The translations under genes were made by a program, and so were the position numbers. A stretch of DNA of 64,000 nt. It comes from Reticulitermes lucifugus (Eukaryota > Arthropoda > Insecta > Blattodea > Rhinotermitidae). Positions within the stretch are counted from its first letter, which is position 1; each line of letters starts with the position of its first letter. The stretch spans positions 8,348 to 72,347 of the forward strand of contig JAKCWW010000685.1 in assembly GCA_026260175.1 (NCBI GenBank), written 5' to 3'. The notes beneath the pieces are model-generated. The model was not told the DNA's origin, ran no database searches, and saw only the letters and a program-made list of their open reading frames with translations. Shown one piece after another: positions 42,475 to 52,964 of this stretch.

Positions 42475-44385
42475 ATATAGTCGCAGTTGTTTGCGACATA
42501 TAGCACGAATAAACGGCTCCAGGGTCGAGTAAATACTCCGTCCAGACACAAGGCGCTTCCCCATAAGAGTCAACAATCACTCAACAATATACGTTTCAAA
42601 GAGCTGAGGGCACAATATAGTAAGCAATACAGATATGTCTGTACAAAGATGTGCTTGTGTGTGCGCGCGAAAAATATTTTTCATATCTAAAATAGTTTGT
42701 ATAAAAGTCTTAGACCTTATTGCGATTCCTCTATGATATTTACAGCTCTCTTCCTTACGAATAGTGGTGTTAGGTGTCCCAGACAATGGTCTCTGTGCTT
42801 CATATAAAATACGGGTTATCGATGTGCACAATCTTTTCACTTCGTGACATCCAGTGTAATTAAACTGCCTGATGTGATCTGAGAGACCTAACTTCGGAAC
42901 AGATAGAATCTTCGGTTCCGAAAAGGGCATAATAAAGAAACCATGGTGTAATTTGTTTTCTTTGGAATACAACCGACTGAACAAAAAGACTAGTTTTAAA
43001 CAAACACTGGAAACATGGTTGCTGCTAATTCTGTAATCAAACAATAGAAACATCTGCGAGAACTTTTGTGATGCACAAGACCATGTGTTGGAGAACAAAA
43101 GGGAATCTGCTGCCATTGCAGTGCCACAGAGTACAAGGGGACGAGGGGGTAATCTAGCAGAGCGACAATGCGCGGAAGTTTCAAGTGTTATCACTGTGCC
43201 CAAGGGATGTTTTGTTTTGTCTCTTTTTTGTATTTATTTCGAGCAACAAAATAACGCTTCCTGAATTCAATAACTGACCTGAGTCAACCACTCTTCGTTT
43301 CTTTTATCCTTGTATGTAAACATTCATCTCTGTATATCTCGTTACACATTCGTGGAAAGTAAATATTTTTCATCAGTTAAATTTAATTTCACGTAGTCCG
43401 TGGTCAGAAATTAAAGCTGCATTATATTATCGTGGATTCTGTCTCATGTTTACTTTAGACTGTATAAGGGTCTGCGTATGAACATAGAAAAAATCCAATA
43501 ACTTGTATGCTTGAAATGAAATGAGAACAGAAATATATATGTACGTTTACTGTAAATAAGAATCCGAGTTCCTGGTCAGAGGTGAGGCCGAAAATAAGAA
43601 CTGAGGTTGTTGTAACATTTTGGCTGCCCAGGAGAACTCTTTAATTGGCATGGGAAGGTGTTGTACTTGAAGAGAAACGTTTTCCACTGTCCTTTTGTTC
43701 AACTCACATTCTACATGAGTTGAACATGTGATAAACTGGCCTCAGGCTGCCTGAAAGACGTATCCATGGACCACCGACTGAAACAATCTGCACCGGACAG
43801 TATATTGTCATTTGCTACAAAGCAGCGGTGCCTTTCCAAGAATTCGAAATGTTTGCTGATGGACTTGACGTTTGCGATATTAAAGTCTTTGAGGCTGATT
43901 CGTGCAACTAAAGTGGCGGAGATACCTAATTGACAAGAACATTAATTATCCAGCACCGTGCACTGAGTCCGTAATGAAGATACACTGTATGCAGTCAAAT
44001 GCAATGTGGCCGTTTTGTGCGTGGCACCGCCGGACAGTCAGGATCAACATGTATTGTTTCTAACTTGTCTGGTTCGAATCTCGGATAGGCATCAGCTATC
44101 GAGAGACTCTTGTGTAGCCTTCATAATTCCAGGTTAGTACCATATAACCTGCGCGGTTTATACAATGCAGAGAAATCAAAACTGTTCGTGTCGGTGAGAT
44201 CGTTGGGAATCAACTGCATGTCTTGTATTGTTTGTACGTATATTGAAGACAAGTGAGTGCACCAGTGACAGTACATCGGCTGTTTATGGTAGACTTCAGA
44301 GAAGCCTATACTTTAGTTACAAGTGATATATGTCACAGCATTCCCACAAAAGAAGGGAGGCTAATTAAAATCAGTTTAAATCAAA
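42475..44385. other. no repeat recognised; holds the longest open frame (42577-43203)
   Basis: 1.9 kb without a recognised family. It contains the open frame listed separately and a perfect 11-bp hairpin at 43696-43726 (tgttcaactca / tgagttgaaca, 9-nt loop). Confidence 0.45.
42577..43203 (-). other. 208-codon open frame, unknown
   Basis: The longest uninterrupted frame without Ns, open from a stop near 43234 to the stop at 42577. The first codon of the 208-codon frame is TTG. The first ATG gives about 179 codons starting MAADSLLFSNTWSC. Around the middle is ILSVPKLGLSDHIRQFNYTG. There is no signal peptide, membrane span or domain I recognise, and residue composition is not repetitive. It may be chance, a fossil gene, or an exon of a gene whose other parts lie outside. 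Confidence 0.25.
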
Positions 44386-44387
44386 CC

Positions 44388-44585
44388 AGTGGGGCAGGGA
44401 TAGCGTAGGATATATGTTGTAGCGACTCGTTACAGACTGAACGGCTTGGGGTTCGAACTCCGATAAGGGAAAGACATTTTATCTTCTCCACATCCGGTCA
44501 GACCGGTTCTGGGGCCCACCCAGACTCCTTTAAAATGGTTATTGGGTCTCTTTCCCGGGGGTAAAGGGGCTGGTCCCGCAGTTTA
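44388..44585 (+). mobile_element. SINE-B copy, 3' third missing
   Basis: 'ggggcagggatagcgtagga', 'agcgactcgttacagactga', B box GGGGTTCGAACTCCG, 'atcttctccacatccggtc', 'gttctggggcccacccag' and 'tttcccgggggtaaagggg', then divergence. The 'catctagcgccgaggtt' block is absent. Confidence 0.8.
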
Positions 44586-44589
44586 CATA

Positions 44590-45250
44590 AAAAGCGGTAC
44601 TCCTTAAATTAGGCTCGGATACTGCCGGTTGTTCAAGCGCCACTCTTTATGTTAATACAGGATGTTACTTGCCTGTTTGCTTCAGAAACTAACTAATAAT
44701 CAGTGTTCCTACGACGACTTGGTCCGTAACCGAATTTGTGTGTTGAGGCTCTGGAGAGCAACAGCTTAAAAGTACATGGGTTGGAAAGCTAACTGCGTCA
44801 GCAAAGGAAAGGAGGAACAACAAGTTTGTAGCTCGTGGTATAGAGATAACAAAAGAAGGGGAAAAAGTCAAACTGGCACTTGGTACGTGTTATCTAGTGA
44901 AGACTGCTGGCATTATTATGGTTGCGCTTGACAGCGAAGATTAAACATGGTCTGTACCAGGCAGATAAGAGGGATTCAGCGTCTTTAAACTGAAGGACCT
45001 GTGCTCAGAGTAGCAAATGAAATAGGCCTACTTCTATGATCAGATAAGTGAACCCTGCAATGGTCTGTATGTCAGCTTACACTCTGCACCCTAATTTGCA
45101 AAACTTGCCTACGTATGTAGACAGTCTCCAAAACACAGTATACCAGAGATCCATTACACAACAAATCGCCTACATCTTAACTGATCGACTTTTTTTATCT
45201 TTTTTATGTGTATATGGATTGCTAGTTCAGTTTTGTGAAATATTACTTTG
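44590..45250. other. no gene; possible flank of a Penelope-like element
   Basis: No readable protein. It precedes the hammerhead-like motif at 45256 and could hold remains of the element that carried it. Confidence 0.35.
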
Positions 45251-45255
45251 ATATG

Positions 45256-45299
45256 AATCCCTGATGATGATCCCATGAGGGATCGAAACATGTAGGATT
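45256..45299 (+). ncRNA. hammerhead-ribozyme-like motif, Penelope type
   Basis: Helix I AATCC (45256-45260) pairs with GGATT (45295-45299). Core CTGATGA lies at 45261-45267. Helix II GATCCC (45269-45274) pairs with GGGATC (45279-45284) around loop ATGA. GAAA is at 45285-45288. Helix III is two pairs, A45288-T93 and C45289-G92, around AT, followed by A at 45294 as the residue before cleavage. All conserved core residues are present. The one deviation is an extra T (45268) between CTGATGA and helix II. Type I hammerheads with a very short helix III are known in Penelope-like retroelements. Activity is inference. Confidence 0.55.
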
Positions 45300-46385
45300 G
45301 AGCAAGAAGATATTGTAATATAAAAATCCGAAAACAACAGAGTGCATTTTTGGACTGAATATTGTGTGATTTGATTATCGACATTGCGCGGTACGAACAA
45401 TATAAAAAAATACCCAAAGCTTCTTTTTAAAGGGGGAGGGAGGCACCAGCGTATACTGAGATACAGCTATATAAGCTTTCTGTAGCAGTCTAAGTTCTTA
45501 AAAATTGACTCGAAACTTAACTTTTAACTTAGCGGGTTGGGAAATGGAGGGAAACAGTCAACGTGTTCGGCACAAGAGATCTTTTATATATAAAAAAATA
45601 ATTTCTTCTTCCATTATATTGTACGAGGTGTTTTATCTCGACAGCCTACAAGACAGCAATATAAGACCAGTTTTCTTGAAAGTAAAACCACCTGCTGAGA
45701 CTGGCATTATTTGAATTCAATAGGACCTGCCTACTGTACGGTGATTCTGTTTGACGTGTTCACGGCTTCCTGCTAAGACTCTCATCAGCGACCTGGAACA
45801 GCTGAATGGTGCAATATATAGCTACCCGCCAAGCCGTACAATTGGTGACTTTCACAGTAATGGACAGAGACTACTACCTGGATCGAATCCCTATGAAAAA
45901 CAGAATTTTCTGAAAAGCAGTCTGAAATGTTATGTTTTGTTCCAGTAACTGCATATTAATTTTGCTTTCTTTTATACATGAAATTTTAGAACAGATCTTT
46001 AGTTATTTTGTCACAACCGTATAAAATACATTTATCACACAAGACAGGCAATGTACGTATAAACTAACACTGAGGCACTTTCGCGTAACCACTGTTGCCA
46101 TGGAAAATAGTGTAAATATTATGAGGGTGTGTCTGTAGCCTTAGTTATCCGGCATGCAAATCACATATTTCCTGTCATATTATTTGTTATCTATGGCCTG
46201 TCTAGCTGTATCATATTTTTCCACATTATCTCATAAACGGCACTATTTTCGGAAAAAGCTATTGAATCTAAAATTGTGTTATTATTCTCTCTACAACATT
46301 TGTCTGAAATATTTCTCATTTTAAGAAGAATTCAGCGAGATTTTATCATAAATGTGTCTAGGTATTCATGTAAATACCCGTTATT
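45300..46385. other. no gene recognised
   Basis: Short frames. 'ctggatcgaatccctatg' near 45880 is a possible B-box scrap. The rest is unassigned. Confidence 0.4.
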
Positions 46386-46389
46386 CTTT

Positions 46390-46535
46390 TCAGATTTTAA
46401 TAAAACTTGAATTTTCACGACATTTTCGAAAAATCCTCAACTATCAATTTTCGTGAAAATCCGTCCAGTGGGAACCGAGTTGTTCCATGCGGACGGACGG
46501 ACAGACGGACATGACGAAGTTAATAGTCGCTTTTC
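46390..46535 (+). repeat. dispersed repeat end, partner of 37195-37480
   Basis: 'caattttcgtgaaaatccgt' then 'gttgttccatgcggacggac' and 'gacatgacgaagttaatag' match the minus strand of 37195-37265. It contains a short GGAC/CGGA-rich run. Class of element unknown. Confidence 0.5.
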
Positions 46536-46751
46536 GCAATTTTGCGATCGTGCCTAAACAGTGCAACGGCTCCTTCATGGATGGGACACTAATAATTTTG
46601 TCAACAACATTTTTACTTTGTTCGATTTTATTTACTTCAGAAAGAAATTTTTCGTTGGATTAAACCAGAAACAGGAGTGCAGAGTCACCAAATACACTCT
46701 TGTGAAAGTTACGAATTTTACTGATACTATACTGCATCAATAACTCCAAAG

Positions 46752-46790
46752 ACCAGAGTCCTTGAGAAGCTGACAGTAGCTCAAGGGGTT
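46752..46790 (-). mobile_element. LINE-A tail scrap
   Basis: Minus strand 'cccttgagctactgtcagct' and 'tctcaaggactctgg' match the terminal LINE-A block. It lies 37 bp upstream of a SINE-B. Confidence 0.6.
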
Positions 46791-46827
46791 AATAAATATC
46801 CTGCCGTTAATTGAACCTATATGTTAC

Positions 46828-47099
46828 TTTGTGGGCCGGGATAGCGTAGTCTGTATAACGACTCGCTATGAGCTGGACGGTCCGGGGATCGAATCCCGGT
46901 GGGAGCGAGATATTCAGCACCCGTCCAGACCAGCCCTGGGGCCTACCCAGCCTCCTGTAGAATGAGTACCGGGTCATTCCCGGGGGTAAAGCGGGGTGTT
47001 GCCCACCCACCCTCATCTAGCGCCGAGGTTAAAGAAAGAGTAGAGCTATACCTCTACTCCCCTTCTGGGCCTTCATATCCTGTTCTAGGGTGAACTTTA
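46828..47099 (+). mobile_element. SINE-B, best copy, with target duplication
   Basis: Full length: 'gtgggccgggatagcgtagt', 'aacgactcgctatgagctgg', B box GGGGATCGAATCCCGG, 'cagaccagccctggggccta', 'tgagtaccgggtcattccc', 'gggggtaaagcggggtgttg', 'cctcatctagcgccgaggtt', 'agagctatacctctactccc' and 'ctgttctagggtgaac'. Direct repeats cctatatgttac (46816-46827) and cctctatgttac (47100-47111) with one mismatch. Good polymerase III A and B boxes. Used here as family reference. Confidence 0.93.
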
Positions 47100-47111
47100 C
47101 CTCTATGTTAC

Positions 47112-48020
47112 GTTATTAGTTTGCCAGTTTGGCTCTTTTTTGCTTCTATTTTCTGTCTGTCTGTCTGCCTTTCTTTCTTTCTTCCTTCCTTTTTTGTTAC
47201 ATATTGCTGTGTCAAGACAGGAGTTAACGTTATTTCCAGTTTGAATATTTATCACATTTTATAATGCCGTAATTGCCACGTTTCCCAGATGTTTAAAATG
47301 AAAGTGATGAGTGTGAATTGCATATGGAGAATTCTGAAGCTTATTTTCATCTTCTGTTCTGTAGTACTACGGTTTGTTGATGTACGGTTTTTGCACTTAA
47401 GAGCTCAATTATTTTTCGGCTTGTCGGTTTATGCAAATTATCACAAAGTTGGAAGTATCTTGATTATACGACAGGCCGCGGAGGGTATGCAGTCTACAGT
47501 TTTAATGTTATTGGGTCCATAACCTGCTTAAATGGGGACAATTTAGATAAGTCCATCCGTTCAGCTGCTGAAAGGACAAGTCTCTCGCTTTGTTAATTCA
47601 GCACTGTAATTCGTATGTAGATGGGAAATAACTGCAAGAAAATTCTTTGTAATCTTGCTGAGCAATTTCGCAAATATAGTGCCCGGCATTTTCAGTCTCT
47701 TACTGCCTGGATTCAGACCATCGTTAGTAATAAAAATATTTTATAGTTCCCTAGAAAATAACCATAGTATAAAAAGATACGATACGAGGTTTATGAAGCC
47801 ATGAAGACATTTTCGTCGGATACACTGTGTGGGGTAGGTAGGATACAGAGTGAGGGTGAAGGACAAAGTGCGGCAGTTACTGTTTGAGAAACTGGTAGTT
47901 GTTCAGCATGCCAAGAGTTTATCATTTGTATAAAAATTTAGTCAGAAGTCCTGAAGGTATGAGACGTCTTATGTTCTCTGGCACATATGGGAATGTTTGA
48001 AATAAGTAGTCATTACGGGC
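47112..48020. other. no gene; TCTG/TTTC microsatellite at 47152-47190
   Basis: A pyrimidine microsatellite follows the SINE. The rest is AT-rich with frames up to 77 codons. Confidence 0.45.
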
Positions 48021-48024
48021 GTGA

Positions 48025-48147
48025 ACTGGATTCAGCTAGCTCAGAAGATAGTCTTGTGGATATGATAATGAACCTCCCGATTTTATTAAGGGCGCAGAAT
48101 TTCTTCGCCAACTAGACCACTATTAGCTGCTCCACCATATCGTTAGA
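48025..48147 (+). mobile_element. LINE-A 3' tail
   Basis: 'ctggattcagctagctcaga', 'aatgaacctcccgatttta' and 'gaatttcttcgccaactaga', ending 'gctgctccacc'. A TG microsatellite at 48176-48192 follows. Confidence 0.7.
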
Positions 48148-48194
48148 CAGACTAATGATAATTACTTTGTAGTCTGTGTGTGTGTGTGTGTCGT

Positions 48195-49730
48195 ACAAAA
48201 TGAGAAATATTGGTGACAGATCCCCTGTAAAATTGGTGCTGATTTACTTATTCATGAATCAGAAGAGATTTGTAACTAGTGTTATTTATATGCGTATGGA
48301 CTGAGTTATGAGACTTGAGGGGAGTTCCGAATTGCCAAGAATGAAGCGTCATTTGACGTTTAGACAATAGCGCAGTGATGTGTTTCCGATAACCCAGATA
48401 TTCGGCAGCTCGAAACTTCGTAGAATGATGACTAGAAGCAGGTCTAAGTAACGACTGATCAGACAGACGGGCTGTCAACTTATTTCAGACGTATTTCCTT
48501 TCTCTATATTAGAACAAATTTGTTTCTGGTGCGTTTAATACTTCTAGCTTCAGCCCTGTCAGTTGGCTCAGTATTATATTCAGAGGGCTCAGCTTAGTTA
48601 TAATTGTCATTGGAGTTCAGATCCACATTTGCTTGCTGTGAAAATTATCGTTAACTCTTGGTTTTAGAAATCTATGTTTGATTTGTGATTAAATGACTGT
48701 GTGTTAACCGCTGAGAGTTACGGCGTCAAATGAGCTGAATATCTATGAATAATGAATCGAATAGTGTTTTGAGAAGCGGCCGTGACTTGTCTTAATATTT
48801 AGACCCAGCATTTGCCTACAGGGACCGATAAAGAAACACAGGATATTCAGTCTCCGGTCAGGTTTTTGGCACCTCCCAAATGTCAACAAAATCGTTACTG
48901 CTGTATCAGCCCACCTACTGGGTGCGACTTCAGAAATGCCTCCGTGGTAACAGCCTGACTGTAACAGAAGTCATAATGTTTATGCAGCAATGAAAGGTTT
49001 TTTCAACTAGTAAGTGACGCTGTAAAACACGGCTAAATTTAATTTTGAGCGCGATTTATAGAAAGTGGTGACAGAAAGAAGGCACATTTTGTGAATAGAG
49101 TTGAGTATCAGTGTGAGTGCAGCTCCTGATGATGGGCTTGCAGACCGTTCCGTGCAGACTTGCAGAACTCCCTAGACACCCAGGGAGGACCATGGTCCGT
49201 GATATTAGTTATTCCTCAGTTTCTTCCGGCATAAAACGGGACCGTATTTTGAATTATCCAACCCGAGAAGATTAATTCTTGTCTTGGTTTTTATAAGGTC
49301 GTCGAGGGGAATGCCAGCACATATTTCGAAATTGGTCACAGCGGATTTCCTGCTCATCAATCATAAGTATTTTCTTGCTAACGCCAAATTTCCCATTCAG
49401 CGCCACATACCCCTAGCAGACGGAGGTGCGTTGTGGGATTATCATTCACAATTTGGGTTTGGGAATTACCCGCTATCCTTGCGTGATATGTTTTCATCAA
49501 TTTCCCAGTCAAATTCGGTGTATTACCGTAAAATATCCAACGAGTGCGATAAAACAGACATCATAACATCTAGTTTATTTCTGTAATTCACAATGTCTGT
49601 CCACCTGTCATGCTCTGTATCTCGGAAACAATGACGGTGGAAAAGCGTAAGTGCGGAAATTCGTTTTGGGAAGGAAAACTCAGAAAAATCGTTATCGTTG
49701 CTGTTAATAGTATTTGCAAAGAAAATCATC
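48195..49730. other. no gene recognised
   Basis: A 100-codon frame at 49284-49586 (plus) resembles nothing known. 49125-49160 begins with CTGATGA, but no GAAA follows. Confidence 0.4.
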
Positions 49731-49734
49731 GCTC

Positions 49735-50150
49735 GGGGGAACCAAACTAGTTCCGTTATTACAATATGCTGAAAACCCAAACTAGAGCTATGACTAGGAT
49801 TCGGAGTGACGACACTCTGCTAGATACGGGGGAAGGTTATCGCACAGAGAGACGCAAACTTCTCTCAATGGGAAACAAAACTAGGCCCGTTGCTAGGATA
49901 TGGAGAAACCCCACACAGACACTTCCTATCAAGCTCCGGGGAAACATATAGCTCAATTTTAGCGTCATTGCTGGGTTGCGGAAGAAGAGCAATTTCTTCA
50001 GCGCAGATTTTTCTGCCCTCTCATGCTATGCTCATGCTACCCCGTACTAGAATCGTTGGTATCATACTGGGAGGCCTCCACTCTGGGAACACCCAACGCA
50101 CGATTATGGCACCATTGCTGAGGAGAACTCAAATTATTGCCCTTCAAATG
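49735..50150 (+). repeat. degenerate minisatellite with a 'gggaaac..ctag..ccgttgctagga' unit
   Basis: Related blocks recur at 49736 (gggaaccaaactagttccgt), 49869 (tgggaaacaaaactaggccc), 49938 (ggggaaacatatagctcaat) and 50086 (gggaacacccaacgcacg). Each is followed by a 'cgttgctagga'-like core ('cgttattacaa', 'cgttgctagga', 'cattgctgggt', 'cattgctgagg'). The spacing fits a unit of about 67-75 bp with losses. Units are diverged, so the array is old. Confidence 0.5.
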
Positions 50151-50214
50151 GTATTGCAGACGGTCTGCAAAGCCACGCTAGTGCCACATAATCGATGCGG
50201 TTAGAACCCTGTCT

Positions 50215-50800
50215 TTAAAAACTGAGGAATCATTCAGGCAACGTCTGAAGTTTCTTCGTACAGGTACTGGTTGTGCCAGTCCTCGGTGTCCAGCATTTGC
50301 AAATCACAAACGACAAAATAAATCCATTCCGGTCTTCCAGAGGTAGTAAGTATGATCACTGTGCTGCCCCGTAGATTGCTATGTCGTTACATTATCATCT
50401 GCAATCGAGTGAACTGCCTGCAGCTAACTGCAGTGTAGTATCCAGACCACCAGCCTTGTATTTCATCCCTTTTCTTCCTAAGAATAAAATTCCAATGGAG
50501 CAGACGCCCCTCCCTAACCTTACTAATACCATTCGTAACACTGTCTATAACATCGAATTTAATACCGAATGACGGAATTAAATTCGTATTTCAACGCCAG
50601 TCATGTCATTTAATTCAAATTAACATTCTTTTACTTAGTTTCTGCCGACTTCTTCCGCCTCCTAGTCTGGGGTCAGGGGTACACAATGTGTAACGATGTG
50701 ATAACTGTAATATTAACCGCCCCAAAGCAACGCGCGGCCGAACATGTGAGACATAAAGGGCCTCCAGGTTCTTCGCCCTAAAAGTGGGCCAGCACTGCGT
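50215..50800. other. no gene recognised
   Basis: Unassigned spacer between two minisatellites. Confidence 0.4.
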
Positions 50801-50814
50801 GGATACTGGCAAGC

Positions 50815-51095
50815 ATTCGTTTGGTCACCGCCGGTGTTCGCTTGTGCTTGTCAGAACTTCATTCCAAATGCTATCGTCTTCTGCTTGCATTACCTTTTGT
50901 TTTCTAGAACATCGTCGCATTTATCGGTGTTTGGTGGAGTTTGCTTGTGTTTCCGAGAACTTGCTTAGTTATACCAGGGTCTGTTCTTGTTCTCCTGCGT
51001 TGGCTAGAACTTTGTCCTGACTTCCAGTGTTTGTTCGCGTTCGCTAGGACGTTGTCGTAACTGCCAGTGCTTGTTCGCCTTCGACTCTATTTTCT
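50815..51095 (+). repeat. 50-bp-unit minisatellite, about six units
   Basis: The string c(t/g)agaac(t/a)t recurs at 50851 (as tcagaactt), 50904, 50954, 51004 and 51044 (ctaggacgtt), with spacings of 53, 50, 50 and 40. Each unit also carries 'tgtttg/tgttcg..tt' about 40 bp upstream, such as 'cagtgtttgttcgcgttcgc'. The last units are 10 bp shorter. I see no similarity to the array at 49735. Confidence 0.8.
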
Positions 51096-51244
51096 ATGAT
51101 TTTAATAAGGTGCTTAATTCCTCCCATGCATACTTGTACAGTTTTAGTGATGTATTTTTAAAAACGTGTGCTACACATTTCATAGAAGAGGGCGCTCCCT
51201 ATGTGCTGCTATAAATTAAAAACCTAATCTCCAGTCCGGTCACC

Positions 51245-51425
51245 GAAAAAAGTGGCGGAAGCCGTAACGTTTCTGATTTGTATTCGGGAGGTGTCCGGTT
51301 CATATCTTGGTTGGGATGTCGATTACCCTGGCAGGTGTTCGTGGTTTTCCACATTACCCCCAGGTACATTCCTTCAACTGGGCCACGACCTTCCCCTTCT
51401 ATGTCTAGGCCTAATTAATTAGTCA
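51245..51425 (+). mobile_element. SINE-F copy, moderately diverged
   Basis: 'ggcggaagccgtaacgtttc' (A-box region), 'ggtgtccggttcatatcttg' (decayed B box), 'tgttcgtggttttccacatt', 'ggtacattccttcaactggg' and 'ccacgaccttccccttct'. Insect SINEs with GTGGTTTTCC and GGCCACGRCC blocks in this order are widespread. The usual 3' end is not present. Confidence 0.5.
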
Positions 51426-51429
51426 TTGT

Positions 51430-52640
51430 TAGTTGTGCGGAAGGGAGGCCTGCGAAACCAAACGTTCGGTGTGTTAATGCGGCGCACAGAAACAACCTGT
51501 CCCAGCCAGGAGTTTGCAGCAGTAGCTAGTCACTTTACAGCCGGGGCAATCTCGACTCATGTTCGCATTGAGCTTTATGAACATTGGCTTGTAAGCTGAA
51601 AGCGTGGTTTTTAGGCAGATATATATATATATTACACTACTGTGCCTGCATTTATTACGAGGCTTTTTACCCGTCACTTATCGACCATAAATTTGATTTT
51701 ATTAAGTGCAGACTAAACAAATCGACGCCTTGAACACTAACAGCGACGGGCCTGCTTGTTTTAGTGCTTGGCTGAAGTGCTTGGTATTTTATAGCGTTTC
51801 ATCCACCTAACAAAACTCAGACAAGATGTGTTTATTTTCGGAGAGTGTGGCAGCTGTTACTGTCAGCCTAAATGTGCAGTGTAAGGAAGGAAGGAGGGGG
51901 GAAGTAAAGAAAGGAATAAAGGTAGTAATGAATGAAAAAATTGGTACAGAATAGGAAAGGGAGGAAGTCAGGAAGTTAAAACTAAGGTAGGAAAGGAGAA
52001 ATGACGGAAAGAAGACAAGAAAGAAAATATGAATAAAAAAGGGAGGAAAGAAAGAAATAAAGAAAGTGAAGGAAGTAAGACATGTGGGTATGAGGAAATA
52101 AATGTATACAGTCGTACAGAACTGCAGGATTATGTTGTTACGGAGACTTAGATAAGAGTAAATATTTTAAGGTTGTGCATTCCGTGCATTGTTCTGATGA
52201 TTTATGGTCAGTATGTGAATAGTGGTGTGCATTCTGTTGGTTCAATCAATTGACTAACGGTAAGTAGTATATATGACTATGTTTATGTATGAAGTATGTA
52301 AATGCTCTTTAAATGCAATATTCAGACTTTATATTGAATATTTTGTAAGCCTGCTCCAAGAATATGGAAATGATTTGTACGTCAGCAATCTCCCTAACAC
52401 CTCTGGCTGTCCACAGTTAGCTCCACAGTTCGAATTTACATAATTAATGACGTCACGACCCAACTCTACTTTCAATATTAATTAAAATTCAGAATCGCAC
52501 TTAACCTTTATGTTTATGGAATACAGGTTCTTCAAACCAGACTTAGAGGGCCACTTTGCAATAATTAATTTATGGGGCACTTCTTCCATCAGTGTAACAA
52601 AATGCGGTTGTCTCTTCTCCTCTAACTTCGTTTGTATTCT
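51430..52640. other. no gene; purine-rich tract 51880-52085
   Basis: About 200 bp is strongly A+G on the plus strand (AAGGAAGGA, GAAAGAAAGAAAT), preceded by a short AT microsatellite at 51620-51632. Such a tract can form a triplex. Nothing coding. Confidence 0.6.
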
Positions 52641-52667
52641 CCATTCTGTAACTGAAAACCAGGTTCA

Positions 52668-52905
52668 GAGTCCAGGAAAGCTGCCCCTTAGATTACGTGA
52701 AAATGGAAGTATTCTGAAATTCGAGTTTGATATAATAGGGGGCGCAGGTGTCTATCGATGCAGCTGTGTCTTTCTCCTCAATTGGAAACAAACCCAATGT
52801 CTTTTAAGATTCGCTTGTTTCTATCCACTGGCGACACTTCTTTACGCGAAACCAGGCCATTTGCAACGTTACGTTCGGACGAACTCAAAATTCGCAGATC
52901 CGTAG
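52668..52905 (+). repeat. coding-derived segment, paralogue of 4098-4345
   Basis: Better preserved of the two copies and open throughout as part of a 131-codon frame (52510-52905). It has KLPLRLRENGSILKFEFD followed by I-IG-x-AG-x-Y-x-CSCVF. A pyrimidine-rich stretch (about 52605-52650) ending 'aaccag' lies just before the region of homology and looks like a splice acceptor, which would suit an exon. Identity outside the FEFD-to-CSCVF block falls and indels appear. Family unknown. Confidence 0.55.
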
Positions 52906-52964
52906 AATTTATCAGTCATGATACTGTATCCTGTGTAAAGAGACTGATGGAACGGTTTTAGTGT

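Noticed and set aside
43696-43726. Perfect 11-bp hairpin with 9-nt loop
   Set aside because: One such stem is expected by chance in a window this size. No T-run, gene or repeat border is associated with it.
49122-49165. CTGATGATGGGC as a fourth hammerhead-like site
   Set aside because: The core CTGATGA is present, but no GAAA follows at the right distance and no stable helix II is visible.
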